Shown here piece after piece: positions 11,563-22,619 of a stretch of 64,000 bases of DNA. The notes under the pieces were generated by a model. It ran no database searches, was not told where the DNA came from, and saw nothing but the letters and a program-made list of their open reading frames with translations. Origin of the DNA: Uloborus plumipes (lineage: Eukaryota; Arthropoda; Arachnida; Araneae; Uloboridae); NCBI GenBank assembly GCA_038373865.1, contig JAXGGA010000083.1:256501-320500 (forward strand), in the 5' to 3' direction. Numbering within the stretch: position 1 is the stretch's first letter; each line of letters begins with the position of its first letter. The position numbers and the translations under genes were made by a program.

Positions 11563-14473
11563 AGTTAGTAAAAATTAAATCAACCGCGTGGAAATACTTA
11601 GCTTAGATTTCGATGCAAAGCTGCAAGCATTTTGTCCAGTTAATATCAAAATATTAAGACAAAATTTCCACATGACATTGACATTTTATTTATTCTACTT
11701 GAACGAGACCAGCTTAGAATAAATGCGGCTTGCTTAGTTGCCATGCTCTTTTCGAGAAGAATTAATTGCGACATTTTCAACTATTAATTAACGCGACACT
11801 TGACATTCAGATTGCTTAATGTTGGTGTACTTATTTTAGTTCAAGAAATTTGGATTTAGTTCATAGTTAAAAACTAGGAATTACATTTGCGACGAAATAA
11901 AAGAAAGTTTTTTAAAATTTACAACATAAAATATCATATATGCATTCTTAGAAAGTTTTCCAGCTTATGTTCGTAAATATTTTTGGTCTGTGAAAATTTT
12001 TAATTTTAGATCTATTTTGTAAATCCTTATCAGTAATACTCTGACAGATTTAAATAGAACTAATATTTTACAGTTTATTCGAAGAAAAAAATTGTCTCTT
12101 ATTTCCCGCTGATAATAGGCATCGCATACCACTATTTTTTAAAACGGAAAAATGGAATAAGTTGCTTGATTTCTTCGTAGCGGTACGTTAAAGTGTTGAT
12201 ATTATTTTTTTCTAAAAGTGGTAAAATTTTAACACTTTCATCGACCACCGTCAATGGAATGATGATGATTCTTTAATTTGATTTATGAATTCGTTATGTT
12301 TGGGAACAATCTTATAACGTTCAAAAAATATCGAGATGTATTGCATTTGTTATTCTTGAGTAGTAAAAAACCCTTTTCTGAATAAATAATTGAGAATTTA
12401 TCCTACCAGTGATGTGAGTAAAGCATTCTCTTAGATTTTTAAATTTGAGGATATTTTTGTGATGCTGCATTTCTTTGTTTCATTTTATTAGTGCTGCTGT
12501 TTGATAAACCATTATTCAAGTGGTTTAAAAAGGAAATCATAATGATAAAATAAACTTATAAAAATAAATATATAAAAAATGTGTGAAAACTTTTATTTTT
12601 ACAACATATCTGGTTCATGCGCTACTAAGCCGAAATATTTCGAGCCATTAAGCTGTTATTTCAACCATCGTGATCAACTGCACGTATCGTTATCTTTCAA
12701 AGACTTCACCAAAACTTATTAACATCCAGACGAAAGAACTCCTCCAACCGCTTCCGAACTCTCTGATCAGAAGTGACAAATAAACTCATCCTTCCGTAAC
12801 ATCCATTAGAATAAAGAGACTGGCTTCTTCTCCTTAATTATGGAATAGAATAAGAATGTTCTTCCTCTAAGCTGCCTTCCTTGTGCCAGGAGGGAGAGGA
12901 CCTTTCATCTGCGTCCTCCAAGACAAAATTAGCACTTCGTGGTTAATTAGGTGCCGCCTTTTTTTTTTCTTTTTGCATTTTTCTTTTTTGTCTAGGCCAG
13001 CGAGTTTTTGTATCAACTTTTTTGAATTAAAATCTGACATGTTCGAGTTTGCTTTAATGCCCTAATGGATGAGACTAAGTTAGAAAAAGCCATCAGGTAG
13101 ATTTGAAATCTTTGTTCTTGTATTCTTTGAGTTCGCTTTTTTGTGCCTCGGCTGTTTGTTGGAAGTTTTTGAATACACAAGTAGGATATGTGGGATTATT
13201 TTTTTTTTTATAAAGTTTAATATTGGTTTCGCGAAAAGTTATGCACATTATATTAATAGACTGATTCAATGTTTTGTAATTATTATTGTCAATTTTCTTG
13301 TGAGAAGGTAAAACATGAAAATCCGCAATAACTTTTTTCTTATCCAATGAATGTAGTAAATCGATCATTTTTAAATTCTCATATTTACATGTTTTATGTG
13401 TAGAGTACCATTTAACCTTTTTTTTTAATATATATATTTTTTAAGTGTACAGTTAGTCAAGTAAAGTAATCATCCTTGTTAGTTGAATGTTTGGTGCGGT
13501 GCAAAAAACAGGAGAATATATATATATATAAATATTTTTAGTCATCACCCGCTATGAGTACTTGAGTTCTCTTTCGCAAGTGGTCAACTTGCACAGCTTT
13601 GAAGGTTTATTCACTTGTTTATCAGTGTATTTGTATGAAGATGAATTTAATTTTGGGCATTCAAACTTACATACAGTCATCCTAAGAGCCAGAATATTTA
13701 TGATGCTCTAATTACCAAGTGACGTTATAGACGATCGTCATTTCTGTTTGTTGGCAAAAGATAAACCGAATTTTAACTTAGCTGTCATTAGAAACGACGT
13801 CAACTGTAGACACAACTGTATTCAAATGAGCAACCGGTAAACCGCTGCTATACTAAACTGGTATTCGGTGGAATCGAACATTTGAGAAACTGCCGTTGCC
13901 AAAATAGATTAACTTCGAGTTTCGATACCGGAGCTAAAATTGTTTGTAATCAATGTAATTATTATTATTATTATTATTATTATTTTTTTGTACTTTACCT
14001 TTCATGCAAAATATCTATTCCGTAATGGAACTGTGGAAGTTACGAAAATAATTTAAAAATTCGCTAGCGTATCTCTTAATTCTCACTACAAGAAATGCTG
14101 ATACAAAACGTGGTAAAAAATAAATAAATCGCATTTTTATATCCTTCAACTATAGAAACTGTGATATTTATGTATTTATTGCTTTCAAGTTCGTTTCGGT
14201 TCAAGTGATAATGGGACTATTAATCGCAGTCTATAAGAGTGTCTTTTGTGCTCTTCATTTGCTGAATTCCTGCGTACCTGTCATAGACATATTTTTCTTT
14301 CCCGTTATTCGTTATTCTCCCCTCCTCTCGTTTTCTTTCCGACTCGGATTTTTGGAGTTACGTGTCCGCGTCCGTGCAGTCTAGCGCGATGATTTCTTGA
14401 GTTCCTTTTCAATCCATTAACTCGTAATACCTTCTCCCCCTCTGATTTTTTTTAAACTTGTTTTTCTCGCTAG
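11563..14473. other. Non-coding stretch with microsatellites
   Basis: No supported gene. It contains an (AT)n tract near 13516-13530 and an (ATT)n tract at about 13958-13983. Short frames are present but lack motifs and splice context. A slightly GC-richer patch lies near 12865-12960. Confidence 0.4.
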
Positions 14474-14498
14474 ATACTTAATAACTGAAAAGCTGGAG
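14474..14498 (+). CDS. Candidate 25-nt micro-exon
   Basis: A strong 3' splice site (T-rich tract from about 14446 ending CTCGCTAG at 14473) is followed after only 25 bases by a strong 5' splice site (CTGGAG then GTAAGC). Reading from the second base gives YLITEKLE without a stop. Micro-exons of this size occur in neuronal and cytoskeletal genes of animals, but this peptide is too short to assign. It could be a chance pairing of splice-like words in intronic DNA. Confidence 0.25.
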
Positions 14499-16029
14499 GT
14501 AAGCGGACGGAATTGTAGAGTCCGCTACATGCCCTGCGTTAGAATTGTTTGTAAAGTGTTGCGTAGGTGACTATGTTTTGGAAATGTAGTTTTAAATCAT
14601 ATTTCTTATGTTCTTAATGTTTAATGAAAACGTTTTCATAAAAATTTGCGAGGAACCCACATCAGTTGAAGAATGTATCATTCAGGGACGCAACCTCACT
14701 TGCTTACTTGTTTGTTGGCTCATCAACCATCTGTTTATCTCTTACTATTTATCTCTACTATCAAAATCGTACTATGATTTTCTTAAAAATGCAAAGTGGT
14801 AACAATTAAACTTGGTAAATATATTAGTTTTGTTTCAGTTTATTTGTGCTGGTTGTTAAAAAAAGAATTGTAGGTTATTAAGGGGATACAGATGCCGTAC
14901 TCTAACCATGCCTCAGAATTGTGAACAGCGTATCTTCTCTGCAAAAATGAAAGAAAAATGATACACAGCACTCTACTGTACAGCGGAAATTCAGGAATAG
15001 TTCTAGTCAATATTGAAGAAATTCACGAATTGTGAGCGGCCATATGTTATCATCCTATTTCAACTTACCTAACTCAGCTTCTAATCACTATCAAAATATT
15101 TTATTCCATACTTCCCGAATTCTATTAACCTGATGAGACTTAAATGCAGGCAAATTCAATTGTTCTTCCCCAATTTTTATTCCCCCAATTTTATTTCTTG
15201 CCCGAAAACTCAATTTTTAGTGTTTTCTTTCATAACTACTTTTCCTACTGGCTTGTTCCCCCTTTAGCTTTCTGGAGAATTATATAAGCAGTATTAGGCT
15301 TGGTAATTTGGTCATCATTTTTGCTGCTTCATTAATTCCTTCCTTTTATTACTTAGATTTTTTTAACAGGCTGTCGATTGAATTAAGATTTGCTGTGTTT
15401 TTGCTCCTTAGTGACTAAAATCTTAAGGTGCATTATTTATTCATCCCAGTTGCGTCATATAAATATTTTTTAAAGAAGATTTCGTGTTCATTAAGGGATG
15501 TTTTACTTCATCTATATTTATTAGCTTGGATACTTCCCTTTTTTTCTAAACTCGAAGATTTTTGCATCAGCTGAGTTTATAATTTTAGTTCCGCGTTGTT
15601 TCTTTTCGATGAGACCTTGTATAGTTAAACCTCGATAATCCATTCTTCGAAAAACTAATTATTTTCATTTTTTATTTTATTATTATTTTTAACTATAGTT
15701 AAAATTTGTCACCTTTGTAAAAATAAAGAACGAACTCTTTTAGTCTGAAGGAATTCATTTTGATTGCAAGATAAATATTGATACATTGTGTGTGCGTTAC
15801 TTGTAATACTTTTTGTTTTGCAATTATCAATTGTAAATAATTTTTGCTTTAATTTTACTCTTTTTGCACATTTTGAATGTTCCTTTTTTTCTTTCTCTTA
15901 GGTAAGCACTTTCGATGATCTTGAATAAATTTGGCACAGAATGGTATTGCTGAGGGTAAGAGATTGGCTTTTCATTTCTTTACCTTTCAAAGCGAATCAT
16001 GTTTTGCAACCGAAATGAAAGCAAATGTA
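14499..16029. other. Non-coding, probably intronic or intergenic
   Basis: No supported gene. AT-rich with pyrimidine runs. It contains the recursive-splice-like site described separately at 15880-15907. Confidence 0.4.
15880..15907 (+). other. Candidate recursive splice site (ratchet point)
   Basis: A long pyrimidine tract (TCCTTTTTTTCTTTCTC) ends in TTAG, with the AG at 15900-15901, and is followed at once by GTAAGC. A 3' splice site abutting a 5' splice site is the defining form of recursive splice sites, which remove long arthropod introns stepwise. It would place this DNA in a long + strand intron. The sequence form is clear; use in vivo is inference. Confidence 0.35.
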
Positions 16030-18301
16030 GGGTATTCCGACCAGTGAGTGACCACCACCCAGTGAATGACCACTTCGCAGTATTTCTTAAAAAATAAGGT
16101 TCTAAATTTTTTTTTTTTAGATAAATTGGCTTCAATAGCTTTCTTCCTTCAAATTCTGAGCTATCTGATACCTGATTGATTATTTTGGTCATGTATTTTT
16201 CTAGTAAAAAATTATAGAATGTTTACAGCCGTGCGCCATTTCTTTTTCTGCTCCAAAATAATAAGGATGGTTTTGTGTATACAACTACTTTGATTCGTAT
16301 TAATTGTATTTATAAATTATTTTTTTTTAATTATACAAAAGAATCATTTAGTATGTATATTCAGGCTATGATTTTATTTGTTTCAATCTTTATAGAATGT
16401 GTAGATTTTAGATTTATGGGGTGGTCACTCACTGGGTCAGAAAAACTCTGAAAAGCCAGTGAATGACCAGCTGTTTATTCACTGGGATTTTAATGTTGTT
16501 TTGAAAAATTAAAGAAAACTAGGGTCGACCAGTGAATGACCACCACCCAGTGAATGAACAGCGCGTCATTTTCGTTAAAAAATAAGGTTTTAAAAGCTTT
16601 TTTTTTAGACCGAGTGGCATCAACAATTTTCTACCGTGAAATTCCAAGCTATTGGTTACATAGGTCAATTCTTTATTGTTGAAAAAATTGATAGAATGTT
16701 GACTCTCGCGTAGTAGTGTTCTTTTTAGTGTGTTCTATTTTTTTGGAACATAGGAGCTTTATGTAAATTTATTTAAAAAAAGAAAAAAGATATTTTTCTT
16801 GACCAAAAAAATTTTAATTTAGTTTTTCTCTTAACATATTTTTATGCATTAAAAAAAAAACTAAAGTGTATTGATCCACTTACCTGAACTTAAAAAATCC
16901 ATTATCAAAGTACATACCTTGTACTCAGACTTTTCAGTCAAAACTGATAGCAAATCATTTATAGCTCTGTATCGTAACCGCGCATCAAGTAATCCTTTTT
17001 TGCCTGAATAGAACATTGATATCCATTTGAGGAGCAAAGAGAGTATTCACATTTTCAATCCAAATCTGATTGGTTTTCCTCTTATAAACATTTCCCATGA
17101 ATGCCGACAGTAATAGGAACCACTCATTCATCTATGCTTGATTTCTCATGAATATTTCAAATTGTTGAGGGCTTTTACACAATTTGTAAATAGGTTTTTT
17201 CAAGCTTTTCATTTTTTTAATATAAATTTACGGTTGAAATCCATAATAAAAGGGTTATTTTTAATTTTCGAAAATTGCTTCGATGCATAATTGCTGGTAC
17301 TAATAGTACAAATGTCTCTTCTGTGTTTGTGCATTACTCCAATGCATATGTTCAGTAAAGTGCTTTTAAATTATAAGGTATTGCAAGCCGACTAATATTA
17401 TTTTCCAGTATCACGTGACGACACAGCTGTCAGGGCAGGTGTGGATTCGGAGCCATTTCCTCTGTCAAACGGTTATTATTTTCTTTTGAAACGAAACCTC
17501 ATACCCTTTAATAATATAAACTTATTTGGTTTTGCAAACATCTGCACTAGAACACATTCAAAACGAAAAGATAAGAGAATCACACATTATGAAACTTGAA
17601 ATTTCCTCATTTAAGTCGATGATTAAATCATTTAAGTAAAATGATAAAGATAACAATAATAACATTAGTAACAATTAAAAATAAATCTGTAATTAGTAGC
17701 GTAAAATAGAACTTTTTCTACTGTTAGTAAGTATTGTCAAAATGGCCGTAAATAAGGTTTGTGAAAAAAATAAAAATAAGATGATATAAGAGTTAATCAA
17801 GAGCATGTAAAAATATTTATTATCGGCCAACACAATAATAATGATAATAATTAAAGAAAAGGTAAAAAGAAGATTCAATACGATGCGGAAAGGTTTCTCG
17901 TTTGAGAAAAAAATAAATAAATAAATAAAATTAATTTATAAATAAGCATGTAAAGTAACAGGTCACTATCTGCCTTATAAAAATATACAAAAGTGAAAAT
18001 ATCTAAAACCAACTTCAAGTATTTCTAACTCAAAATTTAAGGTGGTCATTCACTGGGTCAGAGGTGGTCATTCACTGGGTCGTATGTGGTCATTCACTGG
18101 GTCTTTGCGCCATTTTTCCTTCGAACACCCCAAAAAGCCGGAAGCGGTACCCTTCAAGTTCCATCATTTTTTTTTACGCATTTACATAGATCAATAAAAC
18201 TATTTAAACTATCACGAACAAAATATTACAGTATTTAAAATTACTATGATTTTTTAAAAATGAAATTTTGCTTAAGTGGTCATTCACTGGTCTGTCTACC
18301 C
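16030..18301. mobile_element. TA-flanked DNA transposon with reiterated CCCAGTGAATGACCACC boxes
   Basis: The left end begins GGGTATTCCGACCAGTG and the right end, in reverse complement, begins GGGTAGACAGACCAGTG. TA flanks both (16028-16029 and 18302-18303). A box close to CCCAGTGAATGACCACC recurs at 16040-16073 (twice), 16420-16485 (three degenerate copies), 16526-16560 (twice), 18041-18101 (three inverted copies) and 18274-18291. These look like subterminal protein-binding repeats. A second left-type terminus starts at 16522, so the first ~490 bp is a partial tandem copy. The interior holds a decayed minus-strand reading frame. The superfamily is not clear. Confidence 0.6.
16884..17131 (-). 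pseudogene. Decayed coding segment inside the TA-flanked transposon
   Basis: On the minus strand a frame from 17131 reads NEWFLLLSAFMGNVYKR and continues to NTLFAPQMDINVLF. The reading then shifts frame at a run of six A's and continues as KKGLLDARLRYRAINDLLSV, then LTEKSEYKVCTLIMDFLSSG, up to a good 5' splice site (TTCAG then GTAAGT) at 16884/16883. An AG at the frame change (17004-17006 on the minus strand) could be a real 3' splice site, making 16884-17003 a 120-nt phase 1-1 exon. The composition is coding-like. No family is recognised. The position between the element's termini suggests an element-encoded protein, now broken. Confidence 0.35.
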
Positions 18302-18303
18302 TA

Positions 18304-20859
18304 TTAAGTTTCTTTGTAAGTGCTGATTGTTCTGAAAATTAATAAATAGATGCAATTTCCTGTTAATCTCATGACTGCGCAATTCATCCGTTGCACCATC
18401 TTCACTGCAGTGAAACTTTGTGTATGACGAAAATTATTATTATCGCTACCCCTTCTTTTCTTTTTTCCCTTTTTTGTGAGCAATTCAATCTTCGAACGCA
18501 TGAACCCCCCCCCCCCCCCGCACACACAACTTCTGACCTTCGTACCTCTTTGGTTGTACCATTTCTTGTTGTATGTCTCTCCCCAAGTTCTTTTTGACTT
18601 CACTTATAAAAAAGTTTTCCCATTATCATTTTTTCTTCTCCTTATTCCAGGCTTCTTTCTTGTAGTTAATGGTCGTCCATTCTGTGTTTCCCGCTTTGGA
18701 ATATTCTTTTTTTGGTTAGCTTACTTTTTAATGCTTGGAACTTTTTCTGTTCTCCGTTTGGAACTTTTGCCAGACGATCTTCTTCCTTGTCATGCTTTGT
18801 TCCGCCCTTAACTTGAGTTGAAGGTTTTGAAACATTGTGTTCTGGAGGATTTTCAACCTCCAGCCACCCCTTTTTCAAGCCTAAACAAATAGTTTTCATT
18901 CTAAACTTGTGCTTCGAACCTTCCGAATCGTTTGGCATCTGTAATTAATTTTTTTGACAGGCTTATTTATAAAGTTGCATTGATAAGCGCTTTAAAAATG
19001 TAACTTGTATTTTGGAACGTTAAGAAAAAATCGTTTTTCAAAATAATAAATCTTCTGGAGTCCCCCCCCCCCCTCTGCACTGGAATAAATACAAAGCAAG
19101 TATTTTAAAGAAATGTATGTCGCTTTTAATTACAAAGTTCTAATACTTCTTAGAAATGTTTTGCTTGATGTGTGCTGTAGAGTTTTATGAAGTTTCTGGG
19201 TTTGTGACAGAGATATTAGTATTGTTCAAAGCTTAAGTTTAAGAGTTAAACTTTAATATAACGTTCTAGTAAAACCAGGCCGTTGGAGTCTATGGATTTC
19301 TTTCTGGTTCCAAATAAAATTTTGTTGGTAAGCATAATTAATGAATAATAATACAAAGAAAAAATAAAATAAAAAATAAAAGGGGAGGGGTATGCGAAAA
19401 ATTATATAGTGGTCCATTCGTTGGGCTATAAATATTATCCGCTTTTTTCATGTTTTTAATATTAAAGATATTTATTTATTTTCTTTTATTTTTTTAAATA
19501 ATAAAGCTGCTTTTTTCCGACAGCAGTTAGCTTATTGTTTTGAAATTTTTAAGGGTAAAACATTATCATAGATTTTCTTTTGAGTTAAACATTTTAATGT
19601 CTTCAAAATGAATGTTTGCCCGGTAATTCTTATAATTTCGTTTGAAGGAATGGCTTGAAGGAAAGTCTTGTATTGAGTTCAATCCCCTTCGCTTTGTCTT
19701 GAGTTTTTTCGATGGGAGATCTTTCTTTCAAATTGGGCTTTAGCTCAATTGAATTCGAATCTGTTTTAAATAATCCAAAAGTTAAAGAGCGAATTTTTCT
19801 TCTGTTTATGTTCGTAAACCAAACAATTTCCATTTCCCTAAAGGTTTCGTTTATTGTAACTCCAAACTTTTTCCCCATTTCCTTTCTGCGAACATAAGGA
19901 GATGGAGCATGAGCCAGACACGGAGACCGAGCTCATACAAAAGGACGAGATAAAAAGATTAAAGAACTCCTTAAATCACTCAAAAACCGAAAGGACGAAG
20001 AAAAATATTGACCGTAGTTGCTCTTCACTTACAATTCTTTCTCGAAAATTCTTTTGTAACTGACTTTCCTTTTGTTTGACTTTTATTTGACCGCTGTGTC
20101 CAGAAAGGCAAAAATCTGCGGACTGTCGGAACGATTGAAGTGTTCCCACGTGGACGAACTTCTATTTTTCCTTTTTTGTTTGCCATGTTAGCTCTTAAAT
20201 GGAGTGGATATTGTTTTTCTGCCTCACGGACACAGCGTCTGAAGTGAGAGTTTATGTGTTAAAACGAGAGATTTTTTGTGGGAGCTTTTAAAACATTTTC
20301 CATTTCGTTATTTGGAAGAGACAACGTACTCTGCGCATTTTTCGTGGTGCTCTTTGTTTTCTACTGGAATGCTTTAGACCTTTTTTGGGAGGAATTGTTT
20401 TGTAATATACTGTTCGACTATACTTCGTTCACGGGAAACATAAACTGGATTGAGCTCGAGTTTGGCTTGACAGGACGAGTTCGCACCAAATTAAAGTTTC
20501 TTTGCGATTTACTTCCCCAATCGTTCGAGCAACAAAGCACTCTTTCGACAGAACTCATTCTTGATTGAATCACAAGATGTGTGGCATGAAAAAAAAAAAA
20601 AAAAAAAAGAATGGAGGAGCGATCTATCTAATTACTCAAAAAAAAAAAAAAAAAATGCATTACTGCCATTTAAACGATGAAATTCAGTGATAGGTATAAA
20701 ACCTTTCACAAAATATGCTACTGCGAATCTCAGGATGAGCGAATTTTGCTACTTCTACGTTGCTTAGCTTTGTACGCAAGAAGCTAAAAGACAAAAAAGC
20801 AGCGATAAAGTAGAAAGCTTTCTGCCCTATTAAAAACCTAATTTGCTAATTGCCATTGC
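18304..20859. other. Non-coding stretch with homopolymer tracts
   Basis: No supported gene. Contains poly-C tracts near 18507 and 19063, two poly-A tracts at 20589-20608 and about 20639-20655, and several short overlapping frames on both strands without motifs. Confidence 0.4.
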
Positions 20860-21110
20860 TTTAACGCATAGTGTGCCTCCTCTGCGTTTGCAAATGATCC
20901 TTACGTGACTTTTGCCGAGAGCTCGAGCGACTGGAGATCTCTCGACGCACTCGCCCCTCACGCAACGTCTGACGTTCCGGGGCGTCGATGATTAACCTGA
21001 GAGCCCCGGGAAACGAGCGTCTTTGGGGCTTATATCTCCTCAGGGCACGCAAGGGCGCCCCGGGGGCTGCCGAATCTGACAATTGCGTGGTGCGGGTTGT
21101 GCAAATCAGT
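20860..21110. promoter_or_regulatory. CpG-rich unique island
   Basis: A sharp rise in GC and CpG content that includes GGGCGCCCCGGGGGC near 21052. Its minus-strand frame (20861-21082) is rich in Arg and Ser and resembles no known family; such frames are expected by chance in CpG-rich DNA. It may be a promoter or regulatory element, or an old GC-rich insertion. Confidence 0.25.
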
Positions 21111-21796
21111 GTCTGAGTATTTCTTTTCTTTTGTTGTTCCGAATTAATTGCAGAAATATGTGCGTAATTCGTGTAGATGGGTCTTTAGGGAACATTGTTA
21201 AAGGATTTAGTGACGGTAGTTGTTTGAGCTCGCATAGGTTTTTCAGTGTTCTTGTCCGCTCTTCTCGCCCCTCCGCTGCACCCACCAGTTTCCAGGAAAG
21301 CTTGTACTCAGTGCAGAAAGGAGACACGTCTCACTTTCACGTGAGACATTATCTTTTTTCGCAAGAGTCGGAATAATCAGACTTTCTCCGGATTTCGGTC
21401 TTGTTTAAACATATCAAATTTGTTTTTCGTCTGTTCGATTTTAAAAAGAATGTAGACCCCCCCCCCTCTCTCTCTCTTATCCTACCGGATTTTTTTCCTC
21501 TTTTGCTATGTTTGAATAAAAATAATTTCCATGATTTTTTTTTTTGTCCACCGGATGGATTTGAGAATTTCGTTGGTGTTTGGCTCACTCTTGTTGTTGA
21601 ACTTTAACATGGAAATACCTCTTCAGCTAACATGTACTTATAGCGAAGCTAATATGTTATAGTTATTTTTGATCTTTCAGAATTGATCTTAACTACACAT
21701 ATGTATAATTGGAACCTTTTTTGAAAAATTAAACAACAAAAGCATTCACTGCACTAGCGCATGTATTTTTTCCCCACAACTCTCCACCTTATAATG
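21111..21796. other. Non-coding stretch
   Basis: No supported gene. Contains a poly-C/CT tract at about 21457-21477. Confidence 0.4.
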
Positions 21797-21804
21797 CCTC
21801 AGAC

Positions 21805-22611
21805 CAGTGGTCGGAAGTAGCGCGCTACAAGTAGCGAAACTACTGTAGAGGCTACATTTTTTAGTAGTTTGTAGTGTAGCGCACTACTTTTTGAAAAAAG
21901 TAGAGTAGTGAGTAGCGCGATACAAAAAAATAGTAGTTTGTAGCGATTTCTGGAAACTACTTTTAAAACTTCCTTCAAAAAAATAATGAAGAAAAAAAAA
22001 GAAGGAAAGAAAGAAACAAGATCTAATCTGGCCGGGTGCAAAACATTGATTTGGTTGGCATTGTAATTTTTGTATTCCGCCAATATTCGCATTGAATAGG
22101 GCTTGCCAGAAAAATAATGAATGTTTGATAAATTTCCAGCATTTCCTGAATTAACTATTCGCTGTTATGAAATTACTGAATATTTCAAAGTTGATTTTTT
22201 TCAACCTGTCAGCTGTTGAATGCTTTTTTGAGGCGAATATTTGCAAAAATTGTAAAAAAATGGCTTAAAAGGACAAATTGGAGCAAAAAGGGTTTAAAAA
22301 AAAAGGACAAGCTGTTTTTTCTTTTTTCTTAATGCTTGTAGGTGTAACACATGATATGGCATCTTCGCCAAAACGGCTTCTTCCCCCAATCTATCTTAAT
22401 CTGAACCACATTTCAAGTTTTTTCGTTCAGTTTTTAAACGGTGTATTCTTTTTATTTATTTATTTTTTAAAAGTAGTGGAGTAGCAACTACATTTCAAAA
22501 GTAGTGTAGAGCGCTACATTTAAAAAAAAGTAGTTGTAGCTGTAGTTAACTACATTTATAAGAAAGTAGTTGTAGTTCGCTACAAAATATATGTAGTTTT
22601 TCCAACCACTG
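21805..22611. mobile_element. hAT-type non-autonomous transposon with GTAG-rich ends
   Basis: The left terminus is CAGTGGTCGGAAGTAGCG and the right terminus, in reverse complement, is CAGTGGTTGGAAAAACTAC. A perfect 8-bp target duplication CCTCAGAC flanks it (21797-21804 and 22612-22619). Both subterminal zones, about 160 bp each, are dense in GTAG/CTAC words in both orientations, as expected for transposase-binding repeats. The central part is AT-rich with no transposase frame. Minus-strand frames here are translations of the repeated GTAG units. Length 807 bp. Confidence 0.9.
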
Positions 22612-22619
22612 CCTCAGAC

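Noticed and set aside
16030..16560. CRISPR-like impression from repeated ~17-bp boxes
   Set aside because: The boxes occur in both orientations with irregular spacing at element ends, in eukaryotic DNA; they fit transposon subterminal repeats.
21799..22092. Minus-strand 97-codon frame
   Set aside because: It runs through the GTAG-repeat terminus of the hAT element and crosses its boundary; a by-product of the repeats.
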